A stretch of 64,000 bases of DNA from Leucobacter sp. PH1c (lineage in GTDB: Bacteria; Actinomycetota; Actinomycetes; Actinomycetales; Microbacteriaceae): the NCBI RefSeq assembly GCF_000633415.1, contig NZ_AYMV01000010.1, positions 1-64,000 on the forward strand. The letters run 5' to 3'. The notes under the pieces were generated by a model, which searched no databases, was not told the origin of the DNA, and was given only the letters and a program-made list of their open reading frames with translations. The position numbers were made by a program, and so were the translations under genes. The first letter of the stretch is position 1; each line of letters starts with the position of its first letter. Positions 26,805 through 35,108 of the stretch are shown one piece after another.

Positions 26805-26863
26805 CCCGCACTTCCGACCCCGGGGTGCGCCGCCCGGCGCGGCGCACCCGCACTTCCGACCCC
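26805..26863. repeat. Hairpin flanked by 17-bp direct repeats
   Basis: CCCGCACTTCCGACCCC occurs at 26805-26821 and again at 26847-26863. Between them an 11-bp stem GGGTGCGCCGC (26823-26833 with 26839-26849) closes a 5-nt loop. A second small stem ACGGGT/ACCCGT follows at 26864-26880. It may be a processing or partial-termination signal in the operon. Confidence 0.7.
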
Positions 26864-26908
26864 ACGGGTCTCTCACCCGTGCCCAGCGACACCAGAAAGA
26901 ACCAGCAC

Positions 26909-27973
26909 ATGACCGAGAAGACGAGCCGAATCCACCTGGATCTCCACGGCGCGACGCGACGCGAGCTCGGCCTCGCGCGCGGCACGGCGCTGCGCGGCAC
27001 GCTCCCCGCCGCCGTCGAGCAGTACACCGAGCTGTTCCGCATGATCGAGGTCAGCCCCGAGCGCGAGCAGGCCGGCGTGGAGCGGATCCTCGCCACCCTC
27101 ACCGCCTGGCGCCCCGAGCTCGTGGAGGAGCTGACGGGTATCGCGGAGGGCGCGGGCGTGCCCCTCGCCGCCGTCGTCGCCCTCAACGCACGCACCGAGA
27201 TCCTCGCGCTCGGCAACCGCGCCGCGCACGAGTGCTCCACCGTGACCGCCGAGATCGACGGGCACCGCTTCGGCGTGCAGACCTGGGACTGGCACATCGA
27301 GTTCGACGAGCTCTGGCACACGCACGCCGTCTCCGGCCCGGGGTACCGCTACGCGGGCCTCACGGAGCAGGGCATCATCAGCAAGATCGGCGTGAACGAG
27401 GCGGGCCTCGGGCTGCACTTCAACATCCTCGGGCACGCGGACGACCGGCCGGAGGGGGTGCCCATGCACGTGCTCTCGGGTGTCGTGCTCAGCGAGTGCG
27501 CCACGATCGCCGAGGCGCTCGAACTGATCCGCAGCGCGCCCATCACCTCGTCCTCCGCGTTCACGATGGTGGACGCGAGCGGCGCCGTCTCGGTCGAGAT
27601 GAGCCCGGCCGGAGTGTTCCCGATCCCGGAGATCGCGGGATCGGTGCAGCGCACGAACCACTTCCAGCACGAGACGCCGCTCGGCGCGCAGAAGACCGAG
27701 CTCTATGAGCCCGACTCGTCGGAGCGCCTCGCGCTCGTGCGCGAGCGGCTCGCGGCCGGGTTCCCGGACGCTCCCGACGCCATGGTGCGCCTGCTCCTCT
27801 CGGGCGAGGGGCAGCCGCCGCTCACCTGCGTGCCCGACATGACGAAGGCGTTCGGGGAGCGTTGGGCGACGCTCGCGACGATCATTACGGACCCGGATGC
27901 GCGCACCATCCGCATCCTCGACGGCATGCCGCCCGAGGCCGAGACGGGCGAGTGGCGGGTGCTCACGGCGTAG
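26909..27973 (+). CDS. Ntn-hydrolase of the C45/acyl-CoA:6-APA acyltransferase family
   Basis: A 354-residue protein related to penicillin acyltransferase and C45 autoproteolytic hydrolases. These cut themselves before a cysteine that becomes the N-terminal nucleophile and then hydrolyse or transfer acyl groups on amides. The expected cysteine is Cys109 in AAHECSTVTAEIDG, followed by the RFGVQTWDWH strand and the AGLGLHFNILGH region of the family. The start is chosen at MTEKTSR after AGAAAGAA. It lies downstream of the peptide-type importer and is probably co-expressed, so it likely acts in the cytoplasm on the imported amide compound. The natural substrate is unknown. Confidence 0.85.
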   Translation: MTEKTSRIHLDLHGATRRELGLARGTALRGTLPAAVEQYTELFRMIEVSPEREQAGVERILATLTAWRPELVEELTGIAEGAGVPLAAVVALNARTEILALGNRAAHECSTVTAEIDGHRFGVQTWDWHIEFDELWHTHAVSGPGYRYAGLTEQGIISKIGVNEAGLGLHFNILGHADDRPEGVPMHVLSGVVLSECATIAEALELIRSAPITSSSAFTMVDASGAVSVEMSPAGVFPIPEIAGSVQRTNHFQHETPLGAQKTELYEPDSSERLALVRERLAAGFPDAPDAMVRLLLSGEGQPPLTCVPDMTKAFGERWATLATIITDPDARTIRILDGMPPEAETGEWRVLTA

Positions 27974-28002
27974 CCGGACGCACCCGCAGCGGGTGCTGAG
28001 AC

Positions 28003-28042
28003 GGCTGGGGGCCGGGGCGCATGCGCGCCCCGGCCCCCAGCC
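28003..28042. terminator. Bidirectional terminator
   Basis: A perfect 18-bp GC-rich inverted repeat with an ATGC loop lies between the convergent acyltransferase and amidohydrolase genes, ending 15 bp before the latter's stop codon. Confidence 0.8.
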
Positions 28043-28057
28043 GTTCGTGCGGCGGTG

Positions 28058-29791
28058 CTAGACCCGAGTGCCGTCCACGTAAGTGGCGAGCACGGGCGTC
28101 TCCGCGAGCTCCTCGGGAGAGACCGCGAGCGGATCGGCGGCGAACACGGTGAGCGCGGCACGCGCGCCCGGGCGGATCGCGCCCTCGTCGGCGACCCCGA
28201 TCGCGCGCGCCGCGTGCACCGTGTACCCCTCGAGCGCCTCGAGCGGGGACAGCGCCTGCTCGGGCTGCACGGGGAGCAGCTCGGGGCGCGCGAGCGGCAC
28301 CCGGAGGATCGTCTCCGCCATCATCGCTCGCGGATCGAAGGGGGTGACGGGCCAGTCGCTGCCGAGCGCGAGCACGGCGCCCGCATCGCGGAGGTCCTTG
28401 CAGCGCCAGCCGTGCGCCGCGCGCTCCTCGCCGAGCCGCACCGACCAGTTGTCGCTCCGATCGGCGCGCGTGTGCCGCGTGCCGTGGATGGGCTGCATGC
28501 TCGCGGCGACCCCGAGGGCGGCGAAGCGCGGCACGGTCTCGTCGGGGATCGTCTCGATGTGCTCGATCCGGTGCGCGGCGCGGGCGCGCAGCTCGCCGAG
28601 CGACTCCAGCGCGTCGAGCACGAACGACACCCCGCGGTCGCCGATCGCGTGGGTCGCCGTGGGGATCCCCTGCTCGGCGAAGAAGCGCAGCGCCCGGCGG
28701 TACGCCTCGGGGTCCGTCCAGATCGAGCGGAGCCCCTCGCCGTAGCAGTCGGGCTCAGCGAGCCAGGCCGAGCCGTTGTCGACGGTCCCGTCAATCATGA
28801 ACTTCACGCCGTCGACTCGCCAGCGCCGGCCGTGGAGGCCCTGGAGCTCGGCGATCCCGCGGAGCGCCGCATCGTCCGAGCCGGGCGGCACCATGGGGGA
28901 GAAGCGCAGCCGGAGCGGCAGCTCGCCCCGCTCCTCGAGGAGCTCGAGCACCTCACGGCTCCCGTCGTGGAAGTCCATCACGTGCGTGCCGGTGATGCCG
29001 CTCGCCGCCATGCCGGCGAGCACCTCGGTGAGACGGTCCGCGCGCCGGTCGAGCGGCTCGGGCGGCACCCGCTCGAGCACGAGGTCCATGGCGGCGAGCT
29101 CGAGCAGGTAGCCCGTCGGACTCCCGTCGGCGTCGACCCCCACGGCGGATTCGTCGGGGAAGCGCTCGGCACCCGTGAGGCCCACGTGCGCGATCGCGGC
29201 GCTGTTGACGACGGCGGAGTGCGCGTCGCGCATCCGGAGGAAGAGCGGGCGCCCCGCCGTGACGTCGTCGAAGATCCGGCCCGAGAACCCGCTCGCGGCG
29301 AAGATGTTCGGGTCGACGCCCCAGCCGAAGATCCACTCGCCCTCGGGGGTTGCCGCCGCGGCCGACGCGAGCGCGGCGCGCACCTCGTCGAGCGGGCGGT
29401 CGGTGAGCTGCACGCCGCGGGTGAGCTCGAGCCCGAACACGATGTGCGTGTGGCCGTCGATGAGGCCGGGCACGATCGTGGCGCCCGGGAACTCGTCGAC
29501 GATGGTCTCGGGCCCGCGGAGCCCGGCGAGGGACTCGGGGGTGCCGACCGCGAGCACCCGGCCCGCGGCGACCGCGACCGCCGAGGGGGCGTCGGACGAC
29601 AGTGCGTCCGCCGACGGCGCGTCCGCCGACGGGGCGCTGTCGGAGCGGCGCTCGGCGAGCGCATGGACGCGCTCGCCCACCACGATGCGCTCGGCGCGCG
29701 GGGCGACGGGCGGGGCGACGGGTGGGGCCACGGGCGCCGCCCCGGGCGCGGGGGGAGCGGGGAGATCAGCGGGTCGCTGCTGCGCGGGCAT
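28058..29791 (-). CDS. Amidohydrolase, YtcJ-like (family 3)
   Basis: A 577-residue metal-dependent hydrolase. Motifs in order: VPGLIDGHTHIVFGLELTRG (metal HxH), the WIFGWGVDPNIF segment characteristic of YtcJ-type enzymes, VKFMIDGTVDNGSAW, THAIGDRGV, HRIEHIETI and LALGSDWPVTPFDPR. The first 70 residues are low-complexity and include two tandem-repeat stretches (Ala/Pro/Val, and Ser-Ala-Asp). The ATG has GGAAGGA upstream. It lies 19 bp after the MFS gene and is probably co-transcribed with it. It likely hydrolyses an amide or N-acyl compound brought in by that permease; the substrate is unknown. Confidence 0.88.
   Translation of the reverse strand: MPAQQRPADLPAPPAPGAAPVAPPVAPPVAPRAERIVVGERVHALAERRSDSAPSADAPSADALSSDAPSAVAVAAGRVLAVGTPESLAGLRGPETIVDEFPGATIVPGLIDGHTHIVFGLELTRGVQLTDRPLDEVRAALASAAAATPEGEWIFGWGVDPNIFAASGFSGRIFDDVTAGRPLFLRMRDAHSAVVNSAAIAHVGLTGAERFPDESAVGVDADGSPTGYLLELAAMDLVLERVPPEPLDRRADRLTEVLAGMAASGITGTHVMDFHDGSREVLELLEERGELPLRLRFSPMVPPGSDDAALRGIAELQGLHGRRWRVDGVKFMIDGTVDNGSAWLAEPDCYGEGLRSIWTDPEAYRRALRFFAEQGIPTATHAIGDRGVSFVLDALESLGELRARAAHRIEHIETIPDETVPRFAALGVAASMQPIHGTRHTRADRSDNWSVRLGEERAAHGWRCKDLRDAGAVLALGSDWPVTPFDPRAMMAETILRVPLARPELLPVQPEQALSPLEALEGYTVHAARAIGVADEGAIRPGARAALTVFAADPLAVSPEELAETPVLATYVDGTRV
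29589..29748. repeat. Coding tandem repeats in the amidohydrolase N-terminus
   Basis: A 15-bp unit resembling GCGTCCGCCGACGGG occurs three times at 29589-29633. A separate 12-bp unit GGGCGACGGGCG occurs in four imperfect copies at 29701-29748. Both preserve the reading frame and encode Ser/Ala/Asp and Ala/Pro/Val repeats before the catalytic domain. Confidence 0.75.
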
Positions 29792-29810
29792 GGGAATCCT
29801 TCCTTCGGGG

Positions 29811-31061
29811 TTACGCGCGCTCGGCGACGGGCGCGGCGACGGGGAGCGCGGTCGTGTTGCCGTCTTCGAACTTGCGCCGGGAGCGCGAGATGAGGAAGAG
29901 GGCCGCGCCGAACACGATGCTCGGAGCGGTGACCACGAGCGCGTACTGGACGGGGCTCAGCACGCCGACGAGCTGGCCGCCGATGAGCGGGCCGAACGCG
30001 ACGCCCGCCAGGTAGAAGCCGGAGACGATGACGCCGACCCGGCCCGTGACGTCCATCACGGCGGCGAGGCCCGTGACGAGCACGAGGATCGCGCCGTACA
30101 TGACGCCCCAGATGACGATCGAGACGCTGTAGGCGATCGCGGAGCCGCTCGTGATCATGATGAACTTCGTGATCGTGCTGATCGCGATGATGATGACGAG
30201 CGACCAGCTGCGGCCGATCCAGCGGAGGGCGAGCGGCGCGAGGAGGGCGCCGAGCAGGCCGCCGCCGACCTTGCCCGCGAGGAGCGCGCCGGAGACCTCG
30301 GGCGTGAGGCCCGCCTGATCCGCGAGCACGCTGGTCATCGAGTAGACCATGTCCTCGGTGAGCGACCAGAGGCACATCGAGACGGCGAGCACGAGCGCGG
30401 TGATGGTCACGGTGCGCGAGGCCGCGGCCGGGGCGGTGTCAGCGGCAACGCCGGATCCCGCATCGCGGGGGAGGCCCGCGCCGCTCGCGGGGAGGTTCGG
30501 GAGGCCGCCGGCGAGGAGCAGGCCGAGCAGGCCGAGCGCGGCGATCACGATGAGCACGGAGCGCAGGTCGTTGTGGAAGAGCGGCGCGATCGCGAGGAGC
30601 GCGGTGGCGCCGATCCGGTTGATCACCATCACAGTGGTGACCGTGCGGTCGGGGTTCTGCGTCGAGGATGCGGCCGCCGTGCCGGTCGCGATCATGATGC
30701 CGGCGCCGATCCCGCCGAGCATGAGCCCGCCCATCACCGCCGGGGTCGTGAGCAGGGCGGCCGCGATCCCGTAGCCGAGCACCATCGCGAGGAGGCCGAG
30801 GCGTCCGAGCCGGGGGCGATCGGCGGTGGCAATGAAGCGGGTGGTGATGAACATGGCGAGCGCAGAGCCCGCGGTCATCCCCGTGGCGAGGGCGCCCGCG
30901 GTGGCGATGTCGACGCCGAGATCCTGCACCATGGCGGCGATGAGCACGGGCACGAGGTTCGCGGCCATGAGCGCGATCACCCAGGTGCCGACGAAGCCCA
31001 TGATGACCTTCCCGGTCAGCGCGGCGAGGCCGGCGGGGGCTGCGGGGGTGGCTGTGGACAC
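29811..31061 (-). CDS. Major facilitator superfamily permease
   Basis: A 416-residue membrane protein with about twelve hydrophobic segments in two halves, and a basic/acidic cytoplasmic tail after the last helix (SRSRRKFEDG). The first loop region RFIATADRPRLGRLG resembles the MFS loop 2-3. The start is GTG with AAAGGAG at good spacing. It is the promoter-proximal gene of a two-gene unit with the amidohydrolase. The 22-bp palindrome at 31104 lies 43 bp upstream. The substrate is unknown, probably an organic acid, amide or amino acid derivative. Confidence 0.88.
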   Translation of the reverse strand: MSTATPAAPAGLAALTGKVIMGFVGTWVIALMAANLVPVLIAAMVQDLGVDIATAGALATGMTAGSALAMFITTRFIATADRPRLGRLGLLAMVLGYGIAAALLTTPAVMGGLMLGGIGAGIMIATGTAAASSTQNPDRTVTTVMVINRIGATALLAIAPLFHNDLRSVLIVIAALGLLGLLLAGGLPNLPASGAGLPRDAGSGVAADTAPAAASRTVTITALVLAVSMCLWSLTEDMVYSMTSVLADQAGLTPEVSGALLAGKVGGGLLGALLAPLALRWIGRSWSLVIIIAISTITKFIMITSGSAIAYSVSIVIWGVMYGAILVLVTGLAAVMDVTGRVGVIVSGFYLAGVAFGPLIGGQLVGVLSPVQYALVVTAPSIVFGAALFLISRSRRKFEDGNTTALPVAAPVAERA

Positions 31062-31103
31062 GGGTGACTCCTTTGTCGAGTGGGCGGCGCGGCCGCGGGA
31101 TCA

Positions 31104-31125
31104 AGTGCGGGAACGTTCCCGCACT
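31104..31125. promoter_or_regulatory. Perfect 22-bp LacI-type palindrome
   Basis: AGTGCGGGAAC is followed directly by its exact reverse complement, with a central CG as in LacI-family operators. It lies in the divergent region between the MFS gene and the LacI gene, next to a small AT-rich patch (GTAAATATAC). It probably controls both directions. Confidence 0.75.
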
Positions 31126-31196
31126 GCGTAAATATACGTGCCGGGCCGGGCGCGCGCAACTGCGGGTCGCCGCGGGGCGGCCCCTATGCTGGAGCT

Positions 31197-32156
31197 ATGG
31201 CTGCTTCCGGAGTGACGATCGTCGACATCGCCCGGGCGCTCGGCATCTCGAAGACGGCCGTCTCCTCCGCGCTCCACGGCCGCGGCCGGGTGTCCGAGGA
31301 GACGCGTCAGCGCGTGCTCGCGCAGGCCGAGGCGATGGGCTACCAGTCGAACCGCGCGGCGCAGCGCCTCCGCGGCGGGCAGCACGGGGCGATCGGCCTG
31401 CACCTCCCGGCCGACCTCCGCGAGCTCGCCTTCTACATGGAGTTCACCTTCGGTGTCGCCGACGTCGCGGCCGAGCGCGGGCTCGATCTCCTCCTCCGCA
31501 CGGCCGCCGCGGGGGGCTCTCCCCGCCCCGGAGTGGACGGCCTGCTCGTCGTCGACCCGACCCCCGACACCTTCCCCGACGCCGTGCGCGGGCTCGGGGA
31601 GGCGCCCGTGGTCGCCGTCGGCGAGTACCGCGGACCGGGGAGCGCTGCCGTCGCCGCCTCGATCGCGGCCGACCACCGCGGACTCATCGGGCAGGTGCTC
31701 GACGTCCTCAGCGAGCGCGGCGCCGAGCGCCCCGCCCTCGCCGCGCTCGAGGAGCAGCGCGAGCCGCTCTGGGCGAGCGACGTCGTCGCGGGGTACCGCG
31801 ACTGGTGCGGCGCGCACGGGGTCCAGCCGCTCGTGCTGCGCGTCCCGGTGGCGCCCACGGACGCCGAGATCGAGCGGGCGCTCGCCGAGGTCGAGGCTGC
31901 CGGACGCGATGCGCTCGTCTGGGTGGCGCAGAGCGTCGTGCCGCACGCCCTCGCGCTGCAGGCCCGCGGATACGGCGCCGGGATCCAGCTCGGCACGATG
32001 GCGGTGGACCCGGGAGCCGCGCGCGCCGTCGGGGTCGACCTCCGGCCGCGCGCCTACGGGCGGGCCGCCGCCGAGCTGCTCCTCGGGGTGCTCGCGGGCG
32101 CGGTCGACGCCGGCGCGCACGAGGTGCACGCGGCGCGGCTCGTCGGCCCGGCCTGA
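31197..32156 (+). CDS. LacI-family transcriptional regulator
   Basis: A 319-residue repressor. The N-terminal domain is VTIVDIARALGISKTAVSSAL, followed by the QRLRGGQHGAIGLHLP hinge-to-effector junction. The effector domain is shorter than usual, with VDGLLVVDPTPD and ALVWVAQSVVPHALALQARG segments. TATGCT lies six bases before the ATG, with GGAGCT between, so it is leaderless or has a minimal leader. It is divergent from the MFS/amidohydrolase pair, its probable target through the 22-bp palindrome. The effector is unknown. Confidence 0.9.
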   Translation: MAASGVTIVDIARALGISKTAVSSALHGRGRVSEETRQRVLAQAEAMGYQSNRAAQRLRGGQHGAIGLHLPADLRELAFYMEFTFGVADVAAERGLDLLLRTAAAGGSPRPGVDGLLVVDPTPDTFPDAVRGLGEAPVVAVGEYRGPGSAAVAASIAADHRGLIGQVLDVLSERGAERPALAALEEQREPLWASDVVAGYRDWCGAHGVQPLVLRVPVAPTDAEIERALAEVEAAGRDALVWVAQSVVPHALALQARGYGAGIQLGTMAVDPGAARAVGVDLRPRAYGRAAAELLLGVLAGAVDAGAHEVHAARLVGPA

Positions 32157-32195
32157 GCCGCGTGTCCGGAGCAGGCACCCTGCGCGAGCTGCGAG

Positions 32196-33260
32196 CTAGC
32201 GCAGCAGCTCGCGGACGCGCGGGATCACGGTCGTGCCGTAGAGCTCGATGCTCTGCATGAGCTGCGCGTGCGGCATGGTGCCGTTCGCGTACTTGAGGTC
32301 GAAGCGGTCGGCGCCGAGCGTGCGCACGGTCTGCGCGATGCGCTGCGCGACCGTCTCGGGGGAGCCCACGTAGAGCGAGCCCGTGTCGGCCTCGCGCTCG
32401 AACTCCGCCCGCGTGGTCGCGGGCCACCCGCGCTCCGCGCCGATCCGGTTCCGGTTGCGCTCGAAGTGCGGCCAGAGCTGATCGCGCGCCTCGGCGTCCG
32501 TCTCGGCGACGTGCCCGGGGGAGTGCACGCCGAGCGGCATCTGCTCGCGGCCGAGCTCCTCCTGCGTCTCGCGGTACAGCTTCGCGAAGGGGAGGAAGCG
32601 GGCGGGATCGCCGCCGATGATCGCGAGCATCATGGGGATGCCGACCTCGACGGTGCGGAGCACGGAGTGCGGGCTCCCGCCCACGCCGATCCACGCATTC
32701 ACGCCGTGAGGCTGCTCGGTCTTCGGGTACACCTCCTGCTCGACGAGCGCGGTGCGGTGACGCCCGGACCAGGTCACGGGGCCCTCGGAGCGCAGGCGGG
32801 CGAAGAGCTCGAGCTTCTCGGAGAACAGCTGGTCGTAGTCCTCGAGCCGGTAGCCGAAGAGCGGGAACGACTCGGTGAAGGAGCCGCGGCCGAGGATCAC
32901 CTCGGCGCGCCCCGAGCTGACCGCGTCGAGCGTGGCGAAGCGCTCGTAGACGCGGACGGGGTCGTCGCTCGAGAGCACGGTCACGCCCGTGCCGAGCAGG
33001 ATCCGCTCGGTCTGCCCGGCGATCGCCGCGAGCGCGATCTCGGGGGAGCTCAGCGCGAAATCGTCGCGGTGGTGCTCGCCGAGCGTGATCGCGTCGACGC
33101 CGAGGCGGTCGGCGAGTGCGGCCTGTGCGACCACGTCGCGGAGCACCTGCGCGTGCGAGGAGCGGGTGCCGTCGGCGGCGAGGGTGACGTCGCCGAAGGT
33201 GTCGAGGCCGAGGATGAGCTGGTCGGCGGAGGCGCCGGCGACCGTGCGCGGATGTGTCAT
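32196..33260 (-). CDS. LLM-class flavin-dependent oxidoreductase
   Basis: A 354-residue luciferase-like TIM-barrel protein. Supporting features are LILGLDTFGDVT at the start, LADRLGVDAITLGEHHRDDFALSSPEI, the RAEVILGRGSFTESFPLFGY region, and SLYVGSPETVAQRIAQ near the end. Such enzymes use FMN (or F420) to oxidise diverse substrates. It resembles the short-chain atypical group annotated as Atu2307/SP_0267-like monooxygenases. It ends 39 bp after the convergent LacI gene. The substrate cannot be inferred. Confidence 0.88.
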   Translation of the reverse strand: MTHPRTVAGASADQLILGLDTFGDVTLAADGTRSSHAQVLRDVVAQAALADRLGVDAITLGEHHRDDFALSSPEIALAAIAGQTERILLGTGVTVLSSDDPVRVYERFATLDAVSSGRAEVILGRGSFTESFPLFGYRLEDYDQLFSEKLELFARLRSEGPVTWSGRHRTALVEQEVYPKTEQPHGVNAWIGVGGSPHSVLRTVEVGIPMMLAIIGGDPARFLPFAKLYRETQEELGREQMPLGVHSPGHVAETDAEARDQLWPHFERNRNRIGAERGWPATTRAEFEREADTGSLYVGSPETVAQRIAQTVRTLGADRFDLKYANGTMPHAQLMQSIELYGTTVIPRVRELLR

Positions 33261-33308
33261 GCCCGGTGCAACAGCGGCGCGGGCCGGGCTATTCCGCGCG
33301 GGCCCGCG

Positions 33309-33674
33309 CTAGCGGGTGCGGCGCGAGGTGAGGTAGCCCACCACGGCGCCCGCGACGCCGAAGAGCGCCGGCCAGAGCCAGAAGACGCCGAGCGAGAGGA
33401 GCGCGGCAACGGCGGCCGCGAGGAGCATGAGCTCGAAGAGCGCAGCCGCGAAGTAGTCCACGCGCAGCACCGGGCGCGGGGAGAGGAAGAGCGCCCACAG
33501 GAGCACGGACAGCACGAGCAGCCCGAGGCCGGTGAAGATGCCGGGGAACGGCAGCGGCCACGACAGGAAGCCCCACACCGTGATCACGATGATGGCGACG
33601 AGGTGGAACAGGCCGCGGGCGAGCTGGAACCGGGCGGCCGTGCGCGCGGACTGGGGGGAGGTGGTGCTGGTCAC
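33309..33674 (-). CDS. Small membrane protein, YrdB/DUF2568-like
   Basis: A 121-residue protein with four hydrophobic helices (for example LFHLVAIIVITVWGFLSW and FTGLGLLVLSVLLWALFL) and an Arg-rich end. The layout matches the uncharacterised YrdB family. The GTG start follows TAGACT by six bases, so it is probably leaderless. It is upstream of the LLM oxidoreductase on the same strand, 48 bp apart. Function unknown. Confidence 0.75.
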   Translation of the reverse strand: MTSTTSPQSARTAARFQLARGLFHLVAIIVITVWGFLSWPLPFPGIFTGLGLLVLSVLLWALFLSPRPVLRVDYFAAALFELMLLAAAVAALLSLGVFWLWPALFGVAGAVVGYLTSRRTR

Positions 33675-33763
33675 CCGCCCAGTCTACCCGCTGCGCTGTG
33701 CGGGTGGTTCAGCGGAGCGTGCGGCAAGTGGTCCATTGAATCGATCCTGGCTACCGTAATGAC

Positions 33764-35038
33764 ATGGACCAGGCGCGGCACGCTGCCGGGCCCGTGATTC
33801 CGGGAGCCCCCGGCGCGGGCGCGGTCGTCGGCGTGCGCGCGCTCGACGAGCGCGGGGGCTTCGGCGCCCCCGGCACGCTGCGCTGGGCGCAGGGCCGCTT
33901 CGTCGCCGCTTCGGATCCGGTCGCTCCGGTTGATCCGGCCGTTCCGGTCGCTCCGGCGATGGCCGGCACCGAGCTCTGGGCGATCCCAGGCCTGGTCGAC
34001 GCGCACGTGCACGCCGCCTGGCACGCCTTCGACGCGGCAGACCGGGAGCGCGCGAGCGCCGACGAGCGCCGCGCAGCGACGGCCGACGGGCTGGCGCGCA
34101 CGCTCGCGGCGGGCATCACGAGCGTGCGCGACGCGGGCGGCCTGAGCGCCGCCGAGCTCGCCGCGATCCCGGCCGCCGAGCGCCCGGCCGTGCAGCTCTC
34201 GGTGCGCCTGCTCGATCGCGCGGCGGCCGACGCCGCGGGCGGCCTCGACCGCGCCGTCGAGGGGGTGCTCGCCGAGGGCGCGCGCTGGGTGAAGCTCGTG
34301 GGCACCGCGGGCGTCGCGAGCCCCGCCGGGACCGGCCTCGACCCCGTGTTCTCGGCTGCCGAGGTGCGCGACGCGGTCTCGCGTGCCGAGCGTGCGGGCG
34401 CCGCCGTCATGGTGCACGCCTGGGGCGGCGCCGCGATCGACGATGCGATCGCGGCGGGCGCCGCGAGCATCGAGCACGGGATCTTCCTCACCGACGCGCA
34501 GGCCCGTGCGGCCGCCGCGGCGGGGCTCACGCTCGTGCCCACCCTGCGGATCTACCGGCTTGTCGCGGACATGATCGATGCGGGCGCGCTCCCCGCGGCG
34601 TTCCGCGCACGCGTGTCCGAGGCGGTCGGCGCGCACCCCGAGGCCGTCCGCCGCGCGCGGGACGCCGGCCTGCCGATCGCGGTCGGCACCGACTCGGGCA
34701 CCCCCGAGCAGCACGGCTCGGCGCGGCTCGAAGTCGACGCGCTCCGCGCTGCCGGCCTGAGCGCGGAGGAGGCGCTCCTCGCGGCCACCCGCTCGGGGGC
34801 GGCGCTCCTCGCGCGCGCCGAAGCCGATCCGGATCCCGAGCCGCGCACCGGAGGCACGCTCGCCCCCGGAGCGCGCGCCGATGCCCTGCTCCTCGCCCGC
34901 GATCCCCGCGAACCCGGCGCCCTGTCCGCGCCCGGGGCCGTCGTCGGCGTGCTGCGCGGCGGCGTGTACCGGCCCGCAGGCCCGCTTCCGGCGTCCCCGC
35001 CCTCTGCGGCGCCTCCTCCGGCACCCCCGCCGCGCTGA
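33764..35038 (+). CDS. Amidohydrolase-family protein (imidazolonepropionase/prolidase-like)
   Basis: A 424-residue TIM-barrel metal hydrolase. Motifs: IPGLVDAHVHAAWHAFD (HxH), the GITSVRDAGG strand, WVKLVGTAG with the probable carboxylated Lys, MVHAWGGAAIDDAI, SIEHGIFLT and VGTDSGTPEQ with the last metal Asp. It resembles cytoplasmic Xaa-Pro or isoaspartyl-type dipeptidases and imidazolonepropionases. The start is leaderless (TACCGT six bases before ATG). Residues 51-65 are encoded by a 9-bp tandem repeat, and the C-terminus is Pro-rich. It precedes a peptide-importer operon by 70 bp, which suggests hydrolysis of the imported compound. Confidence 0.86.
   Translation: MDQARHAAGPVIPGAPGAGAVVGVRALDERGGFGAPGTLRWAQGRFVAASDPVAPVDPAVPVAPAMAGTELWAIPGLVDAHVHAAWHAFDAADRERASADERRAATADGLARTLAAGITSVRDAGGLSAAELAAIPAAERPAVQLSVRLLDRAAADAAGGLDRAVEGVLAEGARWVKLVGTAGVASPAGTGLDPVFSAAEVRDAVSRAERAGAAVMVHAWGGAAIDDAIAAGAASIEHGIFLTDAQARAAAAAGLTLVPTLRIYRLVADMIDAGALPAAFRARVSEAVGAHPEAVRRARDAGLPIAVGTDSGTPEQHGSARLEVDALRAAGLSAEEALLAATRSGAALLARAEADPDPEPRTGGTLAPGARADALLLARDPREPGALSAPGAVVGVLRGGVYRPAGPLPASPPSAAPPPAPPPR
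33916..33960. repeat. 9-bp coding tandem repeat, five copies
   Basis: Imperfect copies of TCCGGTCGC run through the N-terminal part of the amidohydrolase gene and encode alternating Pro/Val/Ala residues between the first strands and the metal motif. Confidence 0.7.
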
Positions 35039-35108
35039 CCTCGCTGGCCGCCGGCTCCCCGGCCGCCAGGATCCCCGACTGCTTCCACCCCCTGAAAGGA
35101 CCCATCCC

